DNA of 64,000 bases from Carettochelys insculpta (GCF_033958435.1 NC_134137.1:113284501-113348500), one strand, 5' to 3'. Shown: positions 11,633 through 23,613, numbered from the stretch's first letter. Notes: a model not told the origin generated them from the letters alone. Numbers and translations: made by a program.

Positions 11633-12863
11633 CTATAAATACACCAATCTACAAACAAGATGACCTATCACAGAGATAAGTGTTGGAGTGGTACGTCCTG
11701 CCTTCTTCTGGTGATGACTGACTGCTACAGGAATGAATGCCAGACAATTCCTGCCTCTGAAAATCCTTTAGTATCATATCATAATAGGAAGACAAGGACT
11801 TTTTAATTGTTTGCAGAGACAAGTAGGGTGCCAGTAAAGTATTAATATCAGAATACCCAGGCCATTATTTAAGTTACCATACTATTTGTTATGCTCATCA
11901 TATATCAACCTAATCCTAAATTATATAGACTTTTTAAGAAAAAGGAGACTAGGAAATCAAAAGAAAAAGGTGGGAAGAGGGGGTATGTTTAGAACAAATC
12001 CTAGAAGATATCTATAAATCTACTAAGATAACATACTGGACATAAATACCACTCATGTCTGTGGGAAAAGAAATGTGACCAATAGTGATAAGAAAATACT
12101 TGTACATGAATAATGTATTCACTTCAAGTTGTACATGCTATATATTTAAGTTACAAATATTTTAGCTGGTGGGTATCCAAACCTGTGAAAACATCCTGAG
12201 GCAAAAAGCAGCTTTGAAGAATGGAACCACTTGATACAGGGATGCCTGGATCCTCTGTTCTTTAAGAAGTGCATAGCTGACACTCTGCAAGGTATCCCAA
12301 GGGCCTATGTATATATGCAGTGGAAAGACAAGCAGTGAGATCTTGAAAGTCAGGTTATGGTCCAAATTATGTAATAGTTGGTAGTGATGCTTGTTCAGAG
12401 TAAACGGAAGTTATTTAAAAAAATTCTTCTCTTTGAGGGACTCAGATTATAGTACAAATAAATGTTCTCAACAGCATAATAGGAGCATTATAACGTCTTG
12501 CTACCAATAAGTTTAATTATTTCTGATGTAGGGTTTGGAGTTCATTATAGTACAGATGAGATAGGTGTGTTTGTATAGTAGAGATGAGAGGTGTGTTTGC
12601 CAATTTATCTTAGTTTAGAAATGGGCAAAGCAGACAATAAAATGTACTAGGTGTTGTCTTGAAAAAAATATAACATTGTTACAAAGATAAATTCCTCTTA
12701 TTTTAAACTACATTTCTACCAGCTAAGTCATGAGACTGGAAGAAATCATATGTAACTCAAGCTACTAAAGTAAATGTTAGCAACCTTTCCTAGACAATGC
12801 TGAAATTTGACCTTGATCTCTAGGCATTGTCTGAGTGCTGGTAATATGTGTTAAAGTCACTAA
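11633..12863. other. No recognised feature
   Basis: AT-rich sequence without a recognisable gene or repeat family. Two near-identical phrases containing AGTACAGATGAGATAGGTGTGT-like text near 12552 and 12579 form a small local duplication. Confidence 0.35.
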
Positions 12864-13280
12864 GGCCATGGCTAAACTAGCCCCTGCCTTTCGAAAGGGG
12901 CATGCTAATGAGCCATTTCAGCAGATGTTAATGAGGTGCTTCCATGAATATGCAGTGCCTCATTAGCATAATGGCAGCCACTTGCATTTCAAAAGTGACA
13001 CTTTTGAAATGCACACTGCTCATGTAGACAGGGGCCTTTCAAAAGCTCCTTCTTCCCAAAACCAAATGGCAAGAAGGGGTTTTCAAAATCTGGGGGTCCT
13101 ACCGAAAGGCCCCTGTCTACATGAGCAGCATGCATTTCGAAAGCAGCACTTTTGAAATGTACACAGCTGTCATTATGCTAATAAGGCACTGCATATTCAT
13201 GGCAGCACCTCATTAGCATCTGCCAAAGTGGCTCATTAGCATACCCGTTTTGAAAGGCGGGGGCTAGTGTAGCCACGGCC
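12864..13280. mobile_element. Foldback MITE, 417 bp
   Basis: The left end GGCCATGGCTAAACTAGCCCC pairs with the complement of the right end GGCCGTGGCTACACTAGCCCC, and the two halves are largely inverted copies of each other (the GAGGTGCTTCCATGAATATG block recurs inverted). TAA flanks both ends (12861-12863 and 13281-13283), a 3-bp target duplication. Relatives are at 15026-15400 and 24011-24260. Confidence 0.85.
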
Positions 13281-13914
13281 TAATAGTCCTATTTACAACA
13301 GCTTCATTAATACATAGATCAAGATGAAGAGCCTTACTGTTTAGGTGGTGATTGGTAGCATTATCTGGTCTTTTGTTATTCCAAAGGTGGCATGGCTTTG
13401 AGCAAGCTCCTGGCTGCAGCGGTGAGGATAGGCAGTGCTGAGCTGGAAATATTTAATGGAAATATATTTCACAAGACCTTTTTTCCTTGAACACATTTAC
13501 CATCCTTTCCAGCCTTTAAATGTATTAAAAAAGAGAAAAAAAAATCATTATCTACATATTCCTACCTTCTCTGTAGCTTATTCCTACACTTGTCAGTTAG
13601 GTCATTTACTTCAACAATAATTTACATTTTATGTCATACTCGGTGTGGGAAAGAGAGCTAATAGAACAGTGAATGATAAGCTGTGAATTTGGCAGAAGAG
13701 CAGAATGATGATTTGCTAATTCCTCCACCAAAAAAAAAAAAAAAGAGATGAAGAAAAAAAATGGATTTGCCATATGGTTATGACTCTTACAAGAAAATCA
13801 TGTGTCACAAAATATATCTGTCAGAAACATGGTAATTCTTCTTATTTCCTGCTTAGCCATACTACTCTCCCCTCCATATCCTGCCTACTTTGCCTACCTA
13901 ACTGCCTCCTTTGC
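13281..13914. other. No recognised feature
   Basis: AT-rich sequence with an A-run at about 13728-13744. The small + frame at 13435-13620 has no recognisable domain. Confidence 0.35.
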
Positions 13915-14551
13915 TATATCTACCCTAGAAATATCTGTTGACAGAAGTTTCTATTAAAAGGGATTTCCTGACAAAACTTCTGTTGACAGATTGCGTCTAC
14001 ACACAAAAGCAGATTGATCATTCTGTGGGCCCTGCAGGGGAGTGGGAGAGGGGAGGGGAGGGGTGGCCCACCCAAGGGGGAGCCTTGGGAAGCGGAGGCA
14101 AGGGTGTGAGGGGGTAAGGGGTTGGGGGAAGCCCCATGCCTCCGGGGGACCATGCCACCCCACCCTCACATGGCCCTGCTGCTGGGGCGATGGCCTCTCG
14201 GGGTGGGTGGGGGGCTCCCAGAGAGCTCAGGAGAGATGACAGGAGGGGGCAGGGGAGCCCATGGGAGGCCAGGGGCACTCTCTCCATTGATGTCTCACAT
14301 ACATGTCTGGGCTTCTCCCTTCGCAGGAATTTCACGCCATTAACATGCTCCTGCTCTGGAGGCTCGTGTGCATCAACAATTTGGACATGACTGTGGATGG
14401 CTTCAACACCCTCAGCTTCCCCAGTTGTTTCAGGGTGATAGTTAAGACGCACATCCCCATCCAGGCCCTGGACTGCAGTGCAGCGTGGTACATAAATTGG
14501 AAGGGCTATTACTCCGTTGTGCTGCAGGCCCTAGTGTATCACCACAGACAG
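13915..14551 (+). mobile_element. Decayed Harbinger element of a second lineage
   Basis: The left part (13930-14015) carries the TCTGTTGACAGAAGTTT and GACAGATTGCGTCTACAC blocks also seen in the short elements at 16128-16560, 21558-21945 and 63333-63777. It is followed by G-rich sequence and a Harbinger transposase fragment at 14327-14548. The right end is not visible, because a Penelope palindrome starts at about 14552. The arrangement suggests the transposase-bearing parent, or a close relative, of that short-element family. Confidence 0.6.
14327..14548 (+). pseudogene. Harbinger transposase exon fragment
   Basis: A splice-acceptor-like CCTTCGCAG ends at 14326, and the frame that follows aligns residue by residue with exon 2 of the transposase at 27809: FHAINMLLLWRL, then LSFPSCFRV, HIPI, and WKGYYSVVLQALV. 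In the intact family this stretch holds the first catalytic aspartate in a GALDGTH context; here the region reads VIVKTH, so the aspartate is lost and a residue is missing. The rest of the nuclease domain is absent. It is a fossil from a lineage distinct from the 26.9 kb element. Confidence 0.75.
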
Positions 14552-14771
14552 GAAGGAGCAGTGAGAACCTGTTTCTTGTAAATAACAAGCAGTACAGTGC
14601 CACCTTATAGACTAACACATTTATTAGATAAAGAGCTTGTCTGGATAAGACCGTAATCTAAGGAAGTGGGTCTCACCCACAAAAGCTCCTTACCTAATAC
14701 GTGTGTTAATCTTTAAGGTGCTGCAGTACTGCTTGTTATTTACAAGAAACAGGTTCGTACTGCTCCTTATC
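14552..14771. mobile_element. Head-to-head Penelope-like ends, palindromic
   Basis: The arms at 14552-14604 and 14723-14771 are inverted copies (AAGGAGCAGT, then ACCTGTTTCTTGTAAATAAC). Between them lies, on each side, the TATAGACTAACACATTTATTAG type of sequence typical of the 3' ends of Penelope-like elements in reptiles, as I recall it. The middle has AAGTGGGTCTCACCCACAAAAG. The result is two 3' ends facing each other in a single insertion. Confidence 0.6.
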
Positions 14772-15004
14772 TAATTTTGCACCATCTGGACAGGAGACAA
14801 TCAATCTGTCAATCACAAATGCACTAACTGGTTCTTAACTGCTTGTCTAACAAGTGATGGGGGTAAGTCACACAACAAGGCACTTCTGGGAAAAATATCT
14901 CCAGAGAAAATTTTCTTCTAATCACCCATCATGGTTTTCCTGTAATCAGAGGTAGGCTCATGCCTTGAAAATAAAAAGTTCTTTTTTTTCCTCTCTCTCT
15001 TTTT

Positions 15005-15025
15005 CACACACACACACACACACAC
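15005..15025 (+). repeat. (CA)n microsatellite
   Basis: About ten CA units in a row, directly next to the left end of the following MITE. Confidence 0.9.
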
Positions 15026-15400
15026 GCTTTAGCTGTACTAGCCCCTGCCTTTCAAAAGGGGTATGCAAATGACCCACTTTGGCACATGCTAATGAGGTGC
15101 TGCCAGGAATATGCAGCACCTCATTAGCATAATGGTGGCCGTGCATGTTTCGAAAGTGCCAGTTTCAAAACACACACTGCTTGCGTAGACAACGGCCTTT
15201 CAAAAGGACCCCATGGATTTCGAAAGCCCCTTCTTCCCAAAACCTTTCAAAAAGCCCCCATCTATATGAGCAACGATCACACGGCCGCCATTATGCTAAT
15301 GAGGTGCTGCATATTCATTGAATTCATACTCATTAGCATCTGCCAAAGTGTCTCATTAGCATACCCCTTTCAAAAGGCAGGGGCTAGTGTACTCACAGCC
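15026..15400. mobile_element. Foldback MITE of the 12864 family
   Basis: CTAGCCCCTGCCTTTCAAAAGG on the left is mirrored by CAAAAGGCAGGGGCTAG on the right, and the GAGGTGCTGCCAGGAATATG block has an inverted partner. The left tip seems altered, so no clean target duplication can be read. Confidence 0.75.
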
Positions 15401-16127
15401 TAAATATTCTTGCACTAATCAGTTGCGAAAGCAATCTGAACCATATGAATTCAGCGATGACATGGCAAAATAATAGAAGTAACTTCATTTTGTAGGTTTC
15501 TGAATCAACTGTTCTGCCTACCTCAAGTATTAATAGCATTGAATAAAAAGCATTGAAAGAAAATTAAATAAAGCAGTATATACAGAAAGCCACAAAAATG
15601 CTAGCAATATTTTCAGTCATTTGTATGCAAGCAACCTGTCAAATGTCAGCCTACAGTATCTTCCAAGAGCTATAATAAGTGTTCAGATTTGCAATTTTCT
15701 CATTGCAAAACTTAGCACATATTAATAATACAAAAGGCAATAAAGTGACTTTTTAGCACAGAAAAACATTCAAAATGAGAAAAAATAATAATTACTCAAT
15801 GAAATTTTATTGTAGAATTTCAGTGATGTTGAACTGATAGATGTTGGTTTTTATTATTTAACTCTGTACAACCTAAATATGCACTTGTCTCACGAGCCAT
15901 GCTACATGAGGCCATCTTGGCTACAGTCCACTAATAGCACCAATATGCTTCCACCAGTGGCAATTCCTTACTGACAAACATGTAAGAGTCACCAAAAGGT
16001 TTTCCTCAAAGACAGCACTAATTTAAGAATCTTGACTTTTATATAAATAAGAATGGTAAACTACCCTTGTTTCTTCAGTGTTAGAATGTTTTCATGAGAA
16101 ATTAATAAGCACAATGCTAAAACCAAA
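15401..16127. other. No recognised feature
   Basis: AT-rich sequence, no recognisable gene or repeat. Confidence 0.35.
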
Positions 16128-16560
16128 GCCTATGGCTACATTAGAAGCATCTGTTAACAGACTTTTCTGTCGGAAGAGATTTTTCTGACAAAAAGTCTGT
16201 TGACAGAGTGTGGCTGTACTCTAAAGTAGATCAAGAGAGTGATCCATTCTGTTGGTGGAGAGTGGCCAGATGCACTGCCCTCTCTCAACAGAGCAGCAGA
16301 CCAGAAGCTCAACAAACAGGGCTGCCTGGTGAACTGGAAGACCTGTCTGTTGACAGAAGGGCCCTCAAAGCATCTACACAGATTTTTTTTTTTTTCGGTT
16401 GACAGACTCTGACAACAAAGATGTTCTTCCTCATCTGAGAAGGTCAGAAGGTTGTCAGTGAAAGTGGTGACTTTTATGGGCATACTATCAACAGAAACAC
16501 ATTTTGTGTGTTGGTGTTCCACCAGTTTTGTTGACTAAACTCTCTAGTGTAGCTATAGCC
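16128..16560. mobile_element. MITE of the TGTTGACAGA family
   Basis: The ends are GCCTATGGCTACATTAG and the complement of GGCTATAGCTACACTAGAG, with AAA on the left and AAT on the right as a possible diverged 3-bp duplication. Inside, CTGTTGACAGA-type motifs recur at both ends and in the middle, linking it to 21558-21945, 31655-31858, 34871-35375, 47440-47635 and 63333-63777. Confidence 0.75.
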
Positions 16561-16639
16561 AATGAGAAGGAGGGAAAATAATATTAAAAATCCTCATGCA
16601 TCAATATTAGCCATGAGGCTTATATAATCACCCACAAGT

Positions 16640-16800
16640 AAACTTGAGCCTGGAACCTCTGGAACTGAGTGCAGGAACCTCTACTGTTCTAGCTAAAAGC
16701 CAGCAGGCTCTCAGCTAAAGCTACAGGGAAGACACATACCTTTCTCTCTGTAAGTAGACTAGGTGCCACTACATGGGACAGTAAACCACATCCCTAGGGC
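16640..16800 (-). mobile_element. tRNA-like SINE, copy B
   Basis: Read on the minus strand it has the same block order as copies A and C: GGGATGTGGTTTACTGTCCC, GGCACCTAGTC, CTTTAGCTGAGAGCC, GGCTTTTAGCTAGAA, then CTCCTGCACT-like and B-box-like sequence. Its head abuts the left end of the next MITE at 16796. Confidence 0.5.
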
Positions 16801-17620
16801 TATGGCCACACAGCAAAGTTATTTTGAGATAACAGCCATTATTTTGAAATAACCTTGCAAGCATGAGCTACACTACACACACACAATTTTTAAATTAATT
16901 TGAAATTACAGGCACATTATTTTGAATTTCAAAGATCTCACTTCAGGAGGAATAATTCTTGTTTTGAAATAGCTGTTTCGAAACAGGCAAAGGGAAGACA
17001 CAGATTAGCATGATTTCAAAATAAACCATAATGGCATCCAATGGCACTAGTTCAAATATAAACTATGGCCACATCTACACAGCATTCCCCTTGTGCAAGA
17101 GGAATGCAAATAAGGAAGATCAAATTGCAAATGAAGGGCTGATTTACCAATCTCGTGTTTCAATTGCTTAATCTCGAGTGATCGCATTTCTGGAAGAGAT
17201 TTGTCTGAAAGCAAAAACAGCTGTTTAGACAGGGTTTCTTCAGAAAAAAAAAACTGTTTTCAAAAGAATCCCTTCAAAAAAAATTTTTTTCCCCCAAAGG
17301 TACACCATCTACACAGCTATTTTTGCTTTTGGAAAAGTCTGTTCCGGAAATGTGATCATGTGAATTTATGCAAATGAAGCATGAGATTTGTAAATCAGCT
17401 CTTCATTTGAATTATCGCTCTCCCTCATTTGTATTCCTCCTCTGAAGGGGGAATGCGGTGTAGATGCGACCTATGTGTCTGGACATGCTATTTTGAAAAA
17501 GCTGGGTGCTATTTTGAAATGCTTTCTTTTGTGTAGCTATGTTATTTCAAAATAAGAAACTTCAGAATAGCTATTCTAGAGTGGATTATTTCAAAATAAT
17601 GCTTCTGTGTAGACATACCC
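16796..17620. mobile_element. MITE with AGGGTATGTCTACAC-type ends, split by another MITE
   Basis: The left end AGGGCTATGGCCACACAG pairs with the complement of AGGGTATGTCTACACAGAAG on the right. The interior is built from TTATTTTGAAATAA-type palindromes. A TA dinucleotide flanks both ends, which is the only duplication visible. It hosts the element at 17067-17471. Confidence 0.65.
17067..17471. mobile_element. Foldback MITE nested in the 16796 element
   Basis: The left GGCCACATCTACACAGCATTCC matches the complement of the right end GGTCGCATCTACACCGCATTCC. TAT flanks both sides (17064-17066 and 17472-17474). The family has GCAAATAAGG and TCATTTGCAT-type blocks shared with 54370-54771. Confidence 0.8.
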
Positions 17621-19058
17621 TATGTGTGTAGGTTACGCTTAGATCATATGCTACTGGGTGAACACAAATTATACGACAAAAATGTCCTGTGCTTGTAACC
17701 AATGCTGTTGTTGTTGGCACTTTACTAGGCTGATTTTAAGAAATAGATTGTCCATACAATAACTTCTAATTTAAATAACTTTGGATCCATCTTTGATTTT
17801 TAGCTAATAATCATTCCAAAATCCAGAAGTTCAGATTTTGGTTTCACAGTATTGCAAAGAAACAGGTTTCCAGAGTTCATTTCTATAATTATTTCTGAGA
17901 TACTCCTGTGAGGGTTTAGGCATGAAACAACCCTCAAAAACATTATGCTTTTGTTAATAGATTTATTTTACTGACCTTCCTTTTAATTTCGTAGCACTGT
18001 GCCCTTTCCCAGCAATGCTTGTTCAACCTTTAAAAATAATAGTGCCAACGTCAATCACAAAACCACACACAAAAACTCTCAGCAAAGTGATCAATTTAGG
18101 TCTAAGTACAAATGCAGTGTGGTTAGGAAGACTGGATAAATTTACAGCCGCCAAAGCAAAGAGTACAATTAGCTTCAAATGTTAAACTTCACATGCCACT
18201 AAAGGGGCTGTATATTTAAAAAAAAATCTGCAGTGAATTCCACATTCATGTTGAATAGACTTAAGATTTTTGGTGAACAAAAGCTATTCTGCTACATTCA
18301 TTTGCAAAGGATATAATTAGTTGTTCTTTCAGTTTCCTCCATAAAGATGGCACATATGAAAAATAATAGGCTGTCAATATCCTAAATGGTTAGCAGTATG
18401 AATTTAACAAAGGAATATATTTTAGGACAACACAGCTTTTTAGATGAATATCTGTAGTGTTTAGAAGACTTTGTGCTAAGAAACCATGTGCTTAAAATTC
18501 ATTGAATACTTTGGGTTTATAATTTGCTTATTTTTAGCTTTCAGTTCTAAATATATCTAAAATAACAACAGCATATACTATTCTAGCTACAGTTTTGGAG
18601 GGCATGACATTATTATGAGCAAATTCATCTATAAAACAATGTAGGTCACATTGAGATTTGGACCCACAAAAGGCAGAGAAATTAGTGGTGGAAATCTGCA
18701 CCTACACTGATTTTAATTCATGTGGTATGTATGAGACAGGATACTAAATGTTATGCATTAAAAAAGACTGAAATGTTTACTACGATTTTAAATATAATTT
18801 AATTTAAATATTATTATAAATTTTATTGATTTTCTGCGTTTAAGTAGGAAATATGCTAACAAATTGTTCAGACTAAAATACAGTCATAACAATTTGTTAA
18901 AACGTAAAGCTTTAAACAGTACAACTTCCCCTGTCACTAGCAATTGCATAATTACAGAAGTTACAAAGCTATGATTTTTTATTAAATTAATTTTAATTGC
19001 ATATGTTTGCAGTAGTGTTCCTAAAAGTAAAGACAAACAAAGACTCGTTTTCATATTT
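17621..19058. other. No recognised feature
   Basis: AT-rich unique-looking sequence. No coding frame of note, and no repeat that I can name. Confidence 0.35.
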
Positions 19059-19414
19059 GGCTACATCTAAACTTGCCTCCTTCTTTGAAGGGGATGTGGT
19101 AATCCAGCTGATGGGAAATTACTAATGAAGTGCTGTAATGCATATGCTGCACTTCATTAGGTTAATTCTCCCCACATCAACTTCAAAGTGTCAAACTTCA
19201 AAGTGCTGGCATGCCAAAGTTTTGAGGAGCAAAGGCACTTTGAAGTAGCGTGGGCACTTTCAAGTGCCCCCAGCTACACGGCATGCCACCACTTCAAAGT
19301 TTGACACTTTGAAGTTGCCTCAGGGGAGAATAAGCCTAATGAAGTGCTGCATGATCTTCCATCAGCCTGATTACTGTGCGCCCTTTGAAGAAGTGGGCAA
19401 GTGTAGACCTAGCC
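19059..19414. mobile_element. Foldback MITE, about 356 bp
   Basis: The ends GGCTACATCTAAACTTGCC and the complement of GGCTAGGTCTACACTTGCCC pair, and the two halves mirror each other (ACTTCAAAGTTTGACACTTTG-type block). The flanks TTT and ATT are similar but not identical. Related in style to 31193-31495. Confidence 0.75.
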
Positions 19415-19575
19415 ATTGGAGACTGGAGTGAAATTCCAAAACAGTCCCTTCTAACTTATTGTGGTGAATTCGGTAAATGTGCAGATATATGGGGAGAATT
19501 TTCAAAGATCAAATTGCAAGTTAGTTCCATTGACTTTCAATTAACTTACATTTGTATGTTGTGGTGAAAGTCAAT

Positions 19576-20257
19576 AGCTGTGTCTACACATGCACGCTAC
19601 TTCGAAGTAGCGGCAGCAACTTCGAAATAGCGCCCGTCACGTCTACACGCGTTGGGCGCTATTTCGAAGTTAACTTCGACGTTAGGCGGCGAGACGTCGA
19701 AGTCGCTAACCTCATGAGGAGATAGGAATAGCGCCCTACTTCAACGTTCAACGTCGAAGTAGGGACCGTGTAGACGATCCGCGTCCCGCAACGTCGAAAT
19801 TGCTGGGTCCTCCATGGCAGCCATCAGCTGGGGGGTTGAGAGATGCTCTCTCTCCAGCCCCTGCGGGGCTCTATGGTCACCGTGGGCAGCAGCCCTTAGC
19901 CCAGGGCTTCTGGCTGCTTCTGCGGCAGCTGGGGATCTATGCTGCAGGCACAGGGTCTGCAACCAGTTGTCAGCTCTGTGTATCTTGTGTTGTTTAGTGC
20001 AACTGTGTCTGGGAGGGGCCCTTTAAGGGAGCGGCTGGCTGTTGAGTCTGCCCTGTGACCCTGTCTGCAGCTGTGCCTGGCATCCCTATTTCGATGTGTG
20101 CTACTTTGACGTGTAGACGTTCCCTCGCTGCGCCTATTTCGATGTTGGGCTGAGCAACGTCGAAGTTGAACATCGACGTTGCCGGCCCTGGAGGACGTGT
20201 AGACGTTATTCATCGAAATAGACTATTTCGATGTTGGCTGCACGTGTAGACGTAGCC
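19576..20257 (-). mobile_element. Harbinger-derived MITE, 682 bp, copy 2
   Basis: It runs in the opposite sense to the copy at 10506. The ends AGCTGTGTCTACACATGCACG and the complement of GGCTACGTCTACACGTGC are flanked by AAT on both sides (19573-19575 and 20258-20260). The interior matches the other 0.7 kb copies and the ends of the long Harbinger element. Confidence 0.9.
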
Positions 20258-20659
20258 AATGAGAGTTAAGCTCTTCACTGCCGTTGTTTGTGGTTTTGGC
20301 ATTAAAAAAAAAAAAAAAAAGCAGCAGAAGAAGAAGTGGACAGCCTGGATTAGGAAGGGAGGGAAGCAGATCTGGGAGGGAAATATTAGGGGATGCCTAG
20401 GTGTGGTGTTAATGGTTTTAAGTTACCAATAAAGAGAAATCCAAGAAGTTTATGAGGTTTTTCACACTAACTCAAGTTCTAAGGACTATGTTAAGGATAA
20501 TGGAGTTATTTTGATAAGCAGGTAGACAAATACATATTTACAGATCATTGCACATGCTCATTAGACTGTGGTTGCTTTGCTTACACTACTATTTATGATA
20601 TAACAAATTGTCAAATGTGATGATGTTCATTTTGTTTTGTTTTCTTCCTAAAGTAGACT
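20258..20659. other. Unrecognised sequence with an A-run
   Basis: A 17-base A-run at about 20304-20321 is followed by AG-rich sequence. Nothing else is recognised. Confidence 0.35.
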
Positions 20660-20910
20660 ATCATTTACTAAGGCTAAGGGTTCGCTATTGTTTCTATTTT
20701 GGTATACATTTGTATCCTGAAACAGAAAACACACTGCCAAACACTATGCTTGAAATAGCAGGGCTATTTCAAGTATGGTCTTTGCTTCCCAGTAAGCCTC
20801 ATTGTATGAGGGTTCCCATGAAGTTCAAAATAAGATGTATTAGAATAAGTTATGCAATTTTTGCAGTGCAAATTGTATAGCTTATTTTGAACTAGGGCTA
20901 CCCTAGCCTA
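20660..20910. mobile_element. Short interspersed element related to 11361-11632
   Basis: It shares GTATACATTTGTATCCTGAAA-like and AAATTGTATAGCTTATTTTGAA-like blocks with 11361-11632, and the right edge ends in GGGCTACCCTAGCC. The limits are approximate. Confidence 0.4.
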
Positions 20911-21557
20911 ACTGTAAGTATAATGGGACAGGGTTCCAGGGAACAGTCAGATAAATCAGTCCAGGGGATCTTTGCTTAAAATTCAGGCTCCGGGCTACCT
21001 ACAGCCCCAGGCTGTGATTTCCTTCTCACTAAGGCAAATCCAATCAGCCAGCCAGAAGTTACACAAGCAAACCTACAGATTTCCCAGCTGCTCTACCAGC
21101 CCAGACCAACAATCCCCAACTCAGGTGAGCAGCTCCTGAAACCTATTTCACCAACACCACAAATATTATTTTGGGACCCAAAGGTCTAGCCGCAGTCCCC
21201 AGTTAATATATACTTGGATCTTATCCCAAAACAACATTCTTGCCCAATCCTTTAGATGTAAATATCTTAAGATTTATTAATAAAAAACAAAAACAGGCTT
21301 ACAGAGAAAAATTGTTAAAGCAATACTTTACATACATCAGTTATATCTATTGATGCAGGCCAGCTCTTGAAAATCTCTGAAAGTCCACCCCAGGTTATGT
21401 AGTTTTATTTACCAGACCCTTGGATATGGATCCCTTAAGACAGACACAGATGTCAAAAGACAAAAAGATCCAAGATGGAAAAATAAGCACTTAGAAAGAG
21501 TTCTAAATAAAGAATTTCAGCTTGGTTTCTTGAACTGAATTCTTCTAATACATTCTT
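20911..21557. other. Possible old LTR fragment, unclassified
   Basis: The stretch from about 20925 to 21400 (GGGACAGGGTTCCAGGGAAC, a CCAGCCCAGACC region, then an A-rich AAGATTTATTAATAAAAAAC stretch) resembles, by composition, the transcribed part of a reptile LTR read backwards. I found no boundaries or target duplication. It could equally be another kind of repeat or unique sequence. Confidence 0.25.
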
Positions 21558-21945
21558 CATATGGAGAGATTTTTCTGATGAAATGTCTGTTGACAGAGTA
21601 TGGCCATACACTAAAATAGATTGAAAGTGTAATCCACTCTGCCAAGAGTGGTTGGTCTGCCCAGCCAGAAGCACAGACAACCAGAAGCACAGCAGACAGA
21701 GTTGCCTAGTGTCCTGCAATCCCTGACTGTTGACAGAAGGCCCCAAGAGTGTCCACATAGCTTTTTTGTCTACAGAATCTGTCGACAAAGACACTCTTCA
21801 TCATCTGAGAGAGTTAGAAGGTTGTCAGCAGAAGTGCCGAGTTTCGTTGACAGACTCTAGACAAAATGTATTTTGTGTATGGACATGTGGCAAGTTTCAT
21901 CAAGAAAACTCTGGTTTTGTTGAAAATCTTCACTTCATTTTTATA
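21558..21945. mobile_element. MITE of the TGTTGACAGA family
   Basis: It contains GATTTTTCTGATGAAATGTC, TGTTGACAGAGTATGGCC, CTGACTGTTGACAGAAGG and GAGAGAGTTAGAAGGTTGTCAG blocks, all with counterparts in 16128-16560. Terminal sequence is worn and the limits are approximate. Confidence 0.65.
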
Positions 21946-22776
21946 AAGGGGTTCTTTTAAAACACATTAACACAATTAATTAATTAGTGAACAGCTATTG
22001 GTTATGCAAAATGTAATTGTACATACTTCACAATGACTATTATTCATAATATTATTATGAATATTAAGGGTGTTATTTACTACAGCCCTTGTAGCTTTAT
22101 TTCAAGGTCTTGAAATTTAATCTAGCATGTTTCTATTATTAAATTGCTCTAATAACTGTTTTTTATTTTGAATATGAACACAGGGTGATTGCTAGATTAG
22201 AAATAAAGTTTATTAAACAACTAGCTTTAATAGTTTATTAATATAAAAAAAAACTTTAAAGGCAAATCTAAGACTGGACAAAGAGGTAGCTTACAGCTGA
22301 GCCTGATATGATTATTGTACACAAAGACATATAAGAAAAAACAGGAATATAAAAATCTCCTATGCATAGATAAATATGTAATTTAAAGGTTAAACTCTCC
22401 CTCAGACCAAGCAAAATCACTTTACAGTAACGGAATTGCGACTTTCAAAACTTCTACACTATGCTAAGACTGTAAATAGCATTTCATAATGTAAAGAAGC
22501 ATTTCATAATCACAGAAGCTACTACAGTCACACCATGAAAACTTGCCTGTGACCGAAAAATTAATGAAGGCCCGAGGTCCAAAAATGATTTAAATCAGTT
22601 TCTGAAAGTATATAAAGCTTCTTTTGTTTTCTCTGTTTTAACTGCAAGATGTATAATAAATGGAAACAGCTTTGTACAAAAATGTCAACATTTGAGGCCC
22701 CTTTGTCTTCTGAGGCCTGAACCAAATAGCCCTCGTGCCCCCAATATCCCTCCACCCTCTGATAGGGCCTGGTCAA
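21946..22776. other. No recognised feature
   Basis: AT-rich sequence; nothing recognised up to the start of the CR1 at 22777. Confidence 0.35.
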
Positions 22777-22864
22777 ATTTTACAAATATACTAGAAGCAA
22801 GAGGAAGATCAGGGACAGGGTAGACCCATTACTAGGTGCTGAGCAAGAAACAAAAACAGATAAC

Positions 22865-23283
22865 GACTAGGTCTACACAGCACAGCTTTCCCAGCAGATC
22901 AATGCTAATGAGCAACCATTTCTCATTAGCATGGTTCCACAGCTCATTAGCATAGCCACGCAAGAGCTCAGTCTCAGCAGCCGGGGGTGCCGGCAGCAAA
23001 GAGGCCGTGTGGACATGCCTCTGACGGCAAAATGTCCCTCTGTTGCCAGCTCCTTGTGCCTGAATTTTTTTCCAGTCACCAAGGGTCTGGTGACAAGGGG
23101 CTTTTTGCCAGCAGAGGCACATCCACACCGCCTCTTTACTGCCGGCACCCCACTCTGCCAAGACCGAGCTCTCGCAACTATGCTAATGATCTGTGGCACC
23201 ATGCTAATGAGCAGCCATTTGTAATTTTGAACCTGCTCATTATCATGGATCTGCTGGGAAAGCCATGCCGTGTAGACCCAACC
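22865..23283. mobile_element. Foldback MITE inside CR1 copy 3 (first)
   Basis: The left TAGGTCTACACAGCACAGCTTTC pairs with the complement of the right end GGTTGGGTCTACACGGCATGGC. The halves mirror each other with GCTCATTAGCATAG-type blocks. Flanks AAC and AAT differ by one base. Confidence 0.8.
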
Positions 23284-23582
23284 AATGTAGAAATGGCAGA
23301 TATGTTAATGCCTTATTTGTTTCCATTTTCACAGTGAAGATTGGTGATTGGATAACTAACATAGTGAATGCCAGTAAAAACAGAGTAAGTTCAGAAGATA
23401 AAACAGGGAAAGTATAAGTTAAAATTACTTAGATAAGTTAAAGGTCTTCAAGTCACCAGGGGCTGGTGAAATGCATCCTAGAATATTTAAGGAGTTGACT
23501 GAGGTTATATCTGAGTCATCAGCTATCATCTTTTGTGAAGTCGTGGAATACAGGAAATATTCCAGATGACTAGGAAAGGATA

Positions 23583-23583
<1 letters not shown>

Positions 23584-23612
<29 letters not shown>
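23584..23612 (+). repeat. (TATC)n microsatellite inside CR1
   Basis: About seven TATC units lie where the related CR1 copies have a short AAATATAGTGCCCATC stretch, so the array arose inside the retrotransposon after insertion. Confidence 0.85.

Positions 23613-23613
<1 letters not shown>

Noticed and set aside
19741..19962. Conserved frame starting MQTLCLQHRSPAAAEAARSPG, also at 10830 and 44198
   Set aside because: It recurs only because the same MITE recurs; no transcript signal or domain, and it comes from non-coding ends of the Harbinger element.
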